Of a stretch of DNA of 64,000 nt, positions 16,996 through 23,921 are shown one piece after another. This DNA is from Nocardioides dokdonensis FR1436 (lineage in GTDB: Bacteria; Actinomycetota; Actinomycetes; Propionibacteriales; Nocardioidaceae), in NCBI RefSeq assembly GCF_001653335.1, contig NZ_CP015079.1, forward strand, positions 2,976,001 through 3,040,000, written 5' to 3'. The notes under the pieces were generated by a model. The model was not told the origin of the DNA and did no database searches. It was given only the letters and a program-made list of their open reading frames with translations. The position numbers and the translations under genes are program-made. Within the stretch, counting starts at the first letter, position 1; each line of letters starts with the position of its first letter.

Positions 16996-17021
16996 GCACA
17001 ACTCAAGTGGTTCGGTTGTGC
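16996..17021. promoter_or_regulatory. Inverted repeat between PucR-type regulator and aminotransferase gene
   Basis: GCACAAC at 16996-17002 and GTTGTGC at 17015-17021 form a 7-bp perfect dyad with a 12-bp spacer, extended imperfectly by one or two bases. It lies in the divergent promoter region just upstream of the regulator gene and is a candidate operator. Binding is inferred. Confidence 0.45.
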
Positions 17022-17094
17022 GATCACGCGCTTTCCTCGCGGAGACTGCGCGCCTAGCGTCGGCGCGTCAGTCACCACGAGCAGGGAGCGCCCC

Positions 17095-18462
17095 ATGAAC
17101 ACGCCGAGCACCGCCGCCCACCCACCCGTGGTCGAGGCAGGGCCCCGCCCGACCCAGGAACGTCGCCTGGTCACCGCGATCCCCGGTCCCCGCTCCCAGG
17201 AGCTGCAGCGCCGCAAGGAGCGTGCGGTCAGTCGATCGGTCGGCACGGTGCTGCCGGTCTACGTCGAGGCCGCCGGTGGGGGAGTCGTCGTCGACGTCGA
17301 CGGCAACTCCCTGATCGACCTCGGCTCCGGCATCGCGGTGACCACCGTGGGCAATGCCCACCCGAGGGTGGTGCAGGCGTTGGCCGCCCAGGCGGCCGCC
17401 TTCACCCACACCTGCTTCATGGTCACGCCGTACGACGGGTACGTGGAGGTGGCCGAGGCGCTGAACCGGCTGACACCGGGGGCCCACGAGAAGCGCTCGG
17501 TGCTGTTCAACTCCGGCGCCGAGGCGGTGGAGAACGCCGTGAAGATCGCCCGGGCCCACACCGGCCGGCAAGCAGTGGTGACCTTCGACCACGCCTATCA
17601 CGGACGGACGAACCTGACGATGGCGATGACTGCGAAGAACATGCCCTACAAGCACGGGTTCGGACCGTTCGCCGCCGAGGTCTATCGGGCGCCGATGTCC
17701 TACCCGTTCCGCGACGGGCTCCCCGGACCGGAGGCCGCGCGCCGTGCGCTCGACGTGATCGACAAGCAGGTGGGAGCGGAGAACCTGGCCGCGATGGTGA
17801 TCGAGCCGATCCAGGGCGAGGGCGGGTTCATCGTGCCGGCGTCGGGCTTCCTGGCCGCGCTCGCCCAGTGGTGCCGCCAGCACGGAGTGGTGTTCGTCGC
17901 CGACGAGGTGCAGACCGGGTTCGCGCGCACCGGGGCGATGTTCGCCTGCGACCACGAGGACGTGGTGCCCGACCTGGTCGTCACCGCGAAGGGCATCGCG
18001 GGCGGCATGCCGCTGGCCGCGGTGACCGGGCGCGCCGAGATCATGGACGCGCCCCACGTGGGCGGACTCGGCGGCACGTACGGCGGCAACCCGGTCGCCT
18101 GCGCCGCCGCCCTCGCGGTCCTCGCCACCATCGAGGAGGAGCAGCTCGTCGAGCGTGCCCGTCGGATCGGCGCGAGCCTGACCGAGCGACTCACCGCACT
18201 CCAGGCCGCGGACCCGCGGCTGGGCGAGGTCCGTGGACGCGGCGCGATGATCGCTCTCGAGGTGGTCGAGCCCGGCACCCTCGAGCCGGACGCGGATCTC
18301 ACCCGACGGGTTGCAGCCGCTGCGCACGCGGCGGGCCTGATCGTGCTGACCTGCGGGACGTGGGGCAACGTGCTGCGGTTCCTGCCGCCGCTCGCCATGC
18401 CTGATCACCTGCTGGTCGAGGCCCTCGACGTGCTCGAGGCCATCTTCGAGGAGACCCGGTGA
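17095..18462 (+). CDS. gabT: Class III omega-aminotransferase (GabT-like)
   Basis: 455 residues, fold-type I PLP enzyme. Features visible are the cofactor pocket [15 protein letters not shown], the Asp that pairs with the PLP ring N in [15 protein letters not shown], and the Schiff-base Lys299 in [14 protein letters not shown]. The best family match is 4-aminobutyrate transaminase, which moves the amino group of an omega-amino acid to 2-oxoglutarate. Next to a NylB-like hydrolase the likely donor could be 6-aminohexanoate (the NylD role) or 4-aminobutyrate; the sequence does not decide. The start is ATG with GGGAG upstream. It overlaps the dehydrogenase gene by 4 nt. Confidence 0.87.
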   Translation: MNTPSTAAHPPVVEAGPRPTQERRLVTAIPGPRSQELQRRKERAVSRSVGTVLPVYVEAAGGGVVVDVDGNSLIDLGSGIAVTTVGNAHPRVVQALAAQAAAFTHTCFMVTPYDGYVEVAEALNRLTPGAHEKRSVLFNSGAEAVENAVKIARAHTGRQAVVTFDHAYHGRTNLTMAMTAKNMPYKHGFGPFAAEVYRAPMSYPFRDGLPGPEAARRALDVIDKQVGAENLAAMVIEPIQGEGGFIVPASGFLAALAQWCRQHGVVFVADEVQTGFARTGAMFACDHEDVVPDLVVTAKGIAGGMPLAAVTGRAEIMDAPHVGGLGGTYGGNPVACAAALAVLATIEEEQLVERARRIGASLTERLTALQAADPRLGEVRGRGAMIALEVVEPGTLEPDADLTRRVAAAAHAAGLIVLTCGTWGNVLRFLPPLAMPDHLLVEALDVLEAIFEETR

Positions 18463-19874
18463 CCGGCTGCTCCGCGCCTCTGCGCGCCCCCGGCACCCGC
18501 ACCTTCGCCGTCCTCGACCCGGCCAACCTCGAGCCGATCGGCGAGGTGGCCGACCACACGGTGGAGCAGGGCGTCGATGCCGTGGCCGTGGCCTCCGCTG
18601 CCTTCGCCGGGTGGGCCGGCACCGCACCTCGTGCGCGCGCCGAGGTGTTGAGCCGGGCTCGCGAGCTGATGGTGGCCGACCGGGACCGGCTCGCCGACCT
18701 GATCGTGGCCGAGAACGGGAAGTCCCGGGCTGATGCCTGCGCCGAGGTCACCTATGCAGCGGAGTTCTTCCGTTGGTTCGCCGAGGAGGCGGTGCGCTCG
18801 GACGGCGACTACTCCGTCGCTCCCGCGGGTGGCACGCGCACCCTGGTCACGCACCACCCGGTGGGGGTCGCCGCCCTGGTGACGCCGTGGAACTTCCCGG
18901 CCGCCATGGCGACCCGCAAGATCGCACCGGCCCTGGCCGCGGGCTGCACCGTGGTCCTCAAGCCCGCGGCGGAGACGCCGCTGACAGCGCTGGCGGTGGC
19001 CGAGATCCTCACCGAGGCCGGGGTGCCCGACGGCGTGGTCAACGTCGTGCCGACCACCGACGCCGCGGGCGTGGTCGGCGCGTGGCTGCGCGACGACAGG
19101 GTCCGCAAGCTCTCCTTCACCGGCTCGACCGGGGTCGGCCGGGTGCTGCTGCGCCAGGCGGCCGACCGGGTCCTGAACGTCAGCATGGAGCTCGGTGGCA
19201 ACGCGCCGTACGTCGTGACCGCGGACGCCGACCTCGAAGCCGCGGTGCAGGGAGCGATGATCGCCAAGTACCGCAACGGCGGTCAGGCCTGCACCGCAGC
19301 GAACCGCTTCTACGTCCACGCCGACGCGGCGGCCGCGTTCGTCGCTGGGTTCGGCGCCGCCACCGAGGCGCTCCGTGTCGGTCCCGGGTCGGACCCCGAG
19401 GCGCAGGTGGGTCCGCTCATCAGCACCTCCGCCGTGCGTGCCTTGGGCGACCTGGTCGCCTCGGCGGTCGATGAGGGAGCCCGGATCGCCTACCAGGCCA
19501 TCGCCCCTTCAGGCGGCGGGTTCTTCCCGCCGACGGTGCTGACGGACGTACGCCCGGGTGCCGACATCCTCCAGCGAGAGATCTTCGGGCCGGTCGCCCC
19601 GATCGTGGTGTGGACGGACGAGGAGGACCTGCTGCGCCAGGTCAACGACACCGAGCACGGCCTGGCCGCCTACGTCTATGCCGGTCGGCTCCAGGACGCT
19701 CTGCGCCTGGCCGAGCAGTTCGAGGCGGGGATGATCGGCATCAACCGTGGCATCGTCTCCGACCCGGCCGCGCCGTTCGGCGGCTACAAGCAGAGCGGTC
19801 TGGGGCGGGAGGGGGCACGGGCGGGGCTGGCGGAGTTCCAGGAGACCCAGTACTTCAGCGTGGACCTCAGCTGA
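18459..19874 (+). CDS. gabD: NAD(P)-dependent semialdehyde dehydrogenase (GabD-like)
   Basis: 471 residues, aldehyde dehydrogenase superfamily. The catalytic Cys is Cys278 in GGQACTAANRF and the general base is Glu244 in SMELGGNAPYVV. TPWNFPAAMATRKIAPALAAGC and FTGSTGVGR are the cofactor-site motifs. It is closest to succinate-semialdehyde dehydrogenase; in a nylon-oligomer pathway the same position is held by adipate-semialdehyde dehydrogenase (NylE). It oxidises the product of the upstream aminotransferase, with which it is translationally coupled. The 3' end overlaps the convergent TetR gene by 8 bp. Confidence 0.87.
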   Translation: MTGCSAPLRAPGTRTFAVLDPANLEPIGEVADHTVEQGVDAVAVASAAFAGWAGTAPRARAEVLSRARELMVADRDRLADLIVAENGKSRADACAEVTYAAEFFRWFAEEAVRSDGDYSVAPAGGTRTLVTHHPVGVAALVTPWNFPAAMATRKIAPALAAGCTVVLKPAAETPLTALAVAEILTEAGVPDGVVNVVPTTDAAGVVGAWLRDDRVRKLSFTGSTGVGRVLLRQAADRVLNVSMELGGNAPYVVTADADLEAAVQGAMIAKYRNGGQACTAANRFYVHADAAAAFVAGFGAATEALRVGPGSDPEAQVGPLISTSAVRALGDLVASAVDEGARIAYQAIAPSGGGFFPPTVLTDVRPGADILQREIFGPVAPIVVWTDEEDLLRQVNDTEHGLAAYVYAGRLQDALRLAEQFEAGMIGINRGIVSDPAAPFGGYKQSGLGREGARAGLAEFQETQYFSVDLS

Positions 19875-20508
19875 GCTCCGTCCTGGGGCCGCGGAGGGTC
19901 CCGACCTGCCCGCGGGCGAGGATCGAGGGACCGAGCCAACGGCGCAGCCATTGGCGCAGCTCCTGGCCGCCGAGAGGGGGGACCTGCGGGACGAAGACGA
20001 AGGAGTGGAACAGGCGCAGCATCACTGCCACCAGCTCCTCGAGCGCCTCCGTGTCGTAGCCGAGCGCGGCCCACTCGACCCGCCCGTCGAGGACCGACTC
20101 GCGACACAGTGCGATGACCTCGGGACTCATCATCATCGCGCCGTACAGATCGCCACGCCCGGCGTCGACCAGCAGGTGCAGCAGCGGCTCGCCCGGGACG
20201 ACCTCGATGGCGAAGGCCAGGGACTCCACCACCAGGGACACCGCATCCTCCAGACCGGCGGTGGCTTCGTCGATGCGTTCGCGGAAGTCGTGGAGGGCCG
20301 CCAGGCCCACGGCCGAGAACAGGTCCTCGACGCTGGCGTAGTAGCGGTACATCGTGCGCCGCGTGATCCCGAGCTCGTCGGCGACGGCCTGGACCGTCGT
20401 GGCCGAGGGGCCGAGCTGCCGCACGCACTCGGCCGTCGCCTCGAGGATGCGCCGACGCGCCTCGTCCTCGCTCGCTGGGGGAGAGCCTCCCCACCCGCGC
20501 CCTGCCAT
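19867..20508 (-). CDS. TetR family transcriptional regulator
   Basis: 213 residues. The N-terminal DNA-binding helices are typical (RRRILEATAECVRQLGPSATTVQAVADELGITRRTMYRYYASVEDLF). The start is ATG at 20508 with GGAGG 6 nt upstream; the longer reading frame adds 21 residues without an RBS. The C-terminal ligand domain ends in a Gly/Arg-rich tail. It is divergent from the diiron-reductase fusion gene and very probably represses it through the palindrome in the shared region. The ligand is unknown. Confidence 0.87.
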   Translation of the reverse strand: MAGRGWGGSPPASEDEARRRILEATAECVRQLGPSATTVQAVADELGITRRTMYRYYASVEDLFSAVGLAALHDFRERIDEATAGLEDAVSLVVESLAFAIEVVPGEPLLHLLVDAGRGDLYGAMMMSPEVIALCRESVLDGRVEWAALGYDTEALEELVAVMLRLFHSFVFVPQVPPLGGQELRQWLRRWLGPSILARGQVGTLRGPRTELS

Positions 20509-20564
20509 CGGTACCTCCACGGCTCCTGATCGATGTGGGCACATCATGCACGACACCCCCTTCG

Positions 20565-20592
20565 GCGTCACATATAGACATTTGTGTGACGC
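20565..20592. promoter_or_regulatory. Candidate TetR operator upstream of the diiron-reductase fusion
   Basis: Perfect 8-bp arms GCGTCACA (20565-20572) and TGTGACGC (20585-20592) with an AT-rich 12-bp spacer that contains CATATAGACAT, a possible -10 region. It is the AT-richest spot in the divergent region between the TetR gene and the fusion gene, as expected for an operator covering the promoter. Confidence 0.5.
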
Positions 20593-20673
20593 ATTGATGG
20601 CATTGCGGCCTCATTGGTGACGCTGAGTGGAATTCTGTTGCACGGAGTGCCAACAGATGTGACACTCGGGTCC

Positions 20674-22635
20674 ATGACCGACCTCGTCGTCCGCAAGATC
20701 GCCTTCGACTTCGACGGAGTCGTCCCCTTCAACTGGAACCCGAGCAACCCGGCCTTCTCGCTGCAGGCGAACGCGATCTCGATCCTCGCCATCGCCTTCG
20801 AGAAGTTCGTGGTGGCGGCGGTCCGGGAGGCGATGCCGCAGATCGACGATCCGGCGGCGCTCGAGGAGGCGAAGGCGTTCGTCCACCAGGAGGCGCAGCA
20901 CTCCAAGGCGCACCGGGACCACGTCGATGCGCTGATCCGCGCATACCCGGGCCTGCAAGGCACGCTGGAGGGGGCCATCGCCTACTACCAGCGGCTGGCG
21001 CGACGGAAGTCCCTCGCCTGGCGCCTGGCGTTCCTCGCTGACATGGAGGCGACGTTCACGCCCTTCTTCAAGATGCTCCTCGACCACGAGCGCACGCTCT
21101 TCCGGCTCGGTGACGAGCGGGTCGCCTCGCTGTTCCTGTGGCACTTCTGCGAGGAGGTCGAGCACCGGTCCTCCGGGCTGATCGTCTACGAGGCCGTGGT
21201 CAAGAGCCGTTGGTACCGGACCTTCGTCGTCCCCTCCGCCGCGTGGCACAGCCTCGCGGTCATGGAGCTGATCCTGACGGGGTTCAACGAGCACGTCCCG
21301 CTCGCCGACCGGGTGCTCGATGCGCGGGTGCTGTCCACCAAGCACAGCCTGCGCGCCGCCCTGTCCAACCTGGCACCCTGGCGCGAGAAGGTCGAGATCC
21401 CCTCACCCTTCCCCGACCTGCCGAAGCACGAAGCCCGAGCGATGGTGCGGGGACTGCTCGACTCCCAGTCACCCTTCCACGATCCCGGCGACCAGCCGCT
21501 CCCGGACTTCGCCGACGTCTGGTTCGCGCACTTCGAGGCCGGCGGGGACGTCGCCCACTTCTACTCCTCCCTGGACAGCCACCAGGTCGAGGGCCCGAGA
21601 GCGCACAGCTTCCACGACCTGCGCATCGAGGCCATCGAGCCGATGACACCGGACAGCGTCGAGCTCACATTCGAGGTGCCGGGGCACCTGAAGGAGACGT
21701 TCGTCTACGAGCCGGGCCAGCACGTCTCCGTGCGAGCGGTGGTCGACGGCGAGGACGTCCGGAGGACCTACTCCATCTGCACCTCGCGGTCGGCTGGTCA
21801 GATCACCGTAGGCATCAAGCGCACCCCCGGCGGTCAGTTCTCGAGCTTCGCGGTGGACCGGCTCTCGGTCGGCGACGTGATCGGCGTCGCCCCACCGACC
21901 GGCAGGTTCAGCGTGCCGTTGGACCCTGCCCTCGAGCGGCACCACGTCGGGATCGGAGGTGGCAGTGGGGTGGGTCCCCTGATCTCTCTCCTCGCCACGA
22001 CGATGGAGGAGGAACCGCTCAGCCGCTTCACCCTCATCCACGCCAACCGCGACTCGGCGTCGCGGATGTTCACTCGTCGTCTCGACGCCCTCCTCGCGCA
22101 GCACCCGGAACGTCTGCGGGTCATCGATGTCCTCGAGGACACGCACGGCTACGTCGACCTCGCCCTGCTGCGGACCTGGGTCGACGACGGCACCCTGCCT
22201 CCGGCCGACGCGTGGTTCGTCTGCGGACCGGATGCGATGGCGGCATCGGTGAACGGTGCGCTCGCGGCCCTGGGCGTGGACCCCGCTGCCGTCCACTCGG
22301 AGTCCTACACGCCCGGAGCCGCCCGCGGGGGCGAGGTGTCGCCCTCGGCAGCGGCGCACGCCGACGCCAACCTCACCTTCGTCCTCGGCGGGAGGGAGCA
22401 CTCCGTGGCTGTCGCGGGTCGCACGGTGCTCGACGCCGCTCTGGCCACGGGACAGGACGTTCCGTGGTCCTGCCGGTCCGGCCTGTGCGGGACCTGCCAG
22501 GCCCGCCTGTGCTCGGGGACGGTCGAGATGGCTCACAACGACGTCCTCGGTGATGCCGAGCTCGCCGCGGGGCTCGTCCTCACCTGCCAGTCCCGGCCCA
22601 CCAGCGACGACGTCCGCGTCGACTACGACCACTAG
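20674..22635 (+). CDS. Fusion: PF10118-type diiron protein + ferredoxin reductase + 2Fe-2S ferredoxin
   Basis: 653 residues. Residues 1 to about 290 match the predicted metal-dependent hydrolase family (PF10118/COG3687) with ferritin-like diiron ligands: Glu in the first helices, HQEAQHS near residue 70, DMEATF, and CEEVEHR near residue 160. Residues about 310-545 are a flavin/NAD reductase with RTYSICTS (FAD), GGGSGVGPL (pyridine nucleotide) and VCGPDAM. Residues about 565-653 are a plant-type 2Fe-2S domain, CRSGLCGTC plus a later Cys. The whole chain from NAD(P)H to a diiron site lies on one polypeptide, as in a self-sufficient oxygenase. Substrate unknown. ATG 20674 begins the conserved region. 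It is divergent from the TetR gene. Confidence 0.8.
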   Translation: MTDLVVRKIAFDFDGVVPFNWNPSNPAFSLQANAISILAIAFEKFVVAAVREAMPQIDDPAALEEAKAFVHQEAQHSKAHRDHVDALIRAYPGLQGTLEGAIAYYQRLARRKSLAWRLAFLADMEATFTPFFKMLLDHERTLFRLGDERVASLFLWHFCEEVEHRSSGLIVYEAVVKSRWYRTFVVPSAAWHSLAVMELILTGFNEHVPLADRVLDARVLSTKHSLRAALSNLAPWREKVEIPSPFPDLPKHEARAMVRGLLDSQSPFHDPGDQPLPDFADVWFAHFEAGGDVAHFYSSLDSHQVEGPRAHSFHDLRIEAIEPMTPDSVELTFEVPGHLKETFVYEPGQHVSVRAVVDGEDVRRTYSICTSRSAGQITVGIKRTPGGQFSSFAVDRLSVGDVIGVAPPTGRFSVPLDPALERHHVGIGGGSGVGPLISLLATTMEEEPLSRFTLIHANRDSASRMFTRRLDALLAQHPERLRVIDVLEDTHGYVDLALLRTWVDDGTLPPADAWFVCGPDAMAASVNGALAALGVDPAAVHSESYTPGAARGGEVSPSAAAHADANLTFVLGGREHSVAVAGRTVLDAALATGQDVPWSCRSGLCGTCQARLCSGTVEMAHNDVLGDAELAAGLVLTCQSRPTSDDVRVDYDH

Positions 22636-22643
22636 GAATGACC

Positions 22644-23810
22644 ATGTCCGATTCCCGAGGCCCTTGCCCTGAGGTCGCCAACGAGATCACCCGCGAGCTG
22701 GGCGGATTCGACTGCAGCGGCGCACCGCTCGTCGAGGTGCGCAACCCTGCTGACCTGACCCACTGGACGATGCCGCTGCTCGAGGTGGTGATCCTCGCCG
22801 GCGCCGTCTTCGCCCTCTGGTACGCCGTGCGACGTCTGCGCCAGCACGGGGACCCCACCAACCTGGCCCTGATGTTCGGCGGCTTGTTCTACCTCACGGT
22901 CAACGAGCCGGTCCTGTACTTCCCCAACAAGTTCGGCTTGATGGACGACGTCGGACTGAACTTCGTGCACAACGTGTTCACCGTCCAGTTCATGTACGAC
23001 CGGCTGCCGCTGTACATCAGCGCCCTCTACATCGCTCTGCCGATGCTGGCCTACGAGGCCGTCCGGGTCACCGGTGTCTTCCAGCGCTACGGCCTGGTGG
23101 CCGGCGCGCTCGCGGTCGGGTTCGTCCACAGTGCCTACTACGAGATCTTCGACACCCTGGGCCCCCAGCTGAGCTGGTGGGCGTGGAACCGCGACGCCCC
23201 GTCGAACTCGGTCTTCCTCGACGCGGTCCCCGTCGGGAGCATCACCCTGTACTCCGCCGTGAGCGTGGCCGGACTCGCCTACGGCCTGGGTCTGCTGGTC
23301 GGTCGCCCGACCTGGGCCGGTCGCCCGCCCCGTGGGATCCGGCTGGTCCTCGGGACCCTGGCCGTGGGGGTCTTCGCCCTGGTCGTCATGCTCTCGGTCG
23401 GCGCGTTCGAGCGCGTCGTGCGCGGTCTCGGCGGCGGCGACGACGCCTACGCCGTGGTCCTCTACGTCGAGCTGGCCATCGTCTGGGTCGGCGGGGCGAT
23501 CGCACTCGTCGCGAGCTGGCGCGCCGCGCGCCGAGAGGGCACGGCCGAGGCAAGCCTCTACTCGCGGGTCTACGGCTGGTCCTTCCTCGCGGCCTTCGCG
23601 TTCTTCTGGGCAGTCTCCATCCCCTCGCGACTCGATGCCGAGGGCGGCACCACCAACCAAGGCACCGAGCTCGGCAACCTGCCCTTCGCGACCCTCTGCT
23701 TCGTGGCTGCGATCGGCGTCACCGTCATCGCCGGGCATGGCGGGAGACGAGGCGCGGCAGACGATCCCGGCTCCAACAGCCTCGCCGAGGCGAGCGTGAC
23801 CGGAGCCTGA
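22644..23810 (+). CDS. Polytopic membrane protein of unknown function
   Basis: 388 residues with about eight predicted membrane helices. A short N-terminal segment with two Cys (PCPEV, FDCSG) precedes the first helix. Distinctive sequences are YFPNKFGLMDD, VHNVFTVQF and FVHSAYYEIFDTLGPQ, with His and Asp/Glu residues near membrane edges. I do not recognise the family; the layout recalls uncharacterised actinobacterial proteins sitting next to oxygenases. The start could be 22638 or 22644; AGGA at 22634-22637 favours 22644. It follows the diiron fusion gene by 8 bp and so is in the same operon, perhaps handling a membrane-soluble substrate. Confidence 0.65.
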   Translation: MSDSRGPCPEVANEITRELGGFDCSGAPLVEVRNPADLTHWTMPLLEVVILAGAVFALWYAVRRLRQHGDPTNLALMFGGLFYLTVNEPVLYFPNKFGLMDDVGLNFVHNVFTVQFMYDRLPLYISALYIALPMLAYEAVRVTGVFQRYGLVAGALAVGFVHSAYYEIFDTLGPQLSWWAWNRDAPSNSVFLDAVPVGSITLYSAVSVAGLAYGLGLLVGRPTWAGRPPRGIRLVLGTLAVGVFALVVMLSVGAFERVVRGLGGGDDAYAVVLYVELAIVWVGGAIALVASWRAARREGTAEASLYSRVYGWSFLAAFAFFWAVSIPSRLDAEGGTTNQGTELGNLPFATLCFVAAIGVTVIAGHGGRRGAADDPGSNSLAEASVTGA

Positions 23811-23921
23811 CGTCGCCGGAGGGCTGGTCGACGAGGCCCCAGACATTCCATGAGCACGCACGCCTCGAGCGGGCGTTTCCGAACCCCGATCCTGTGTCGG
23901 TGGTGGACCTGAAGGGTGAAG

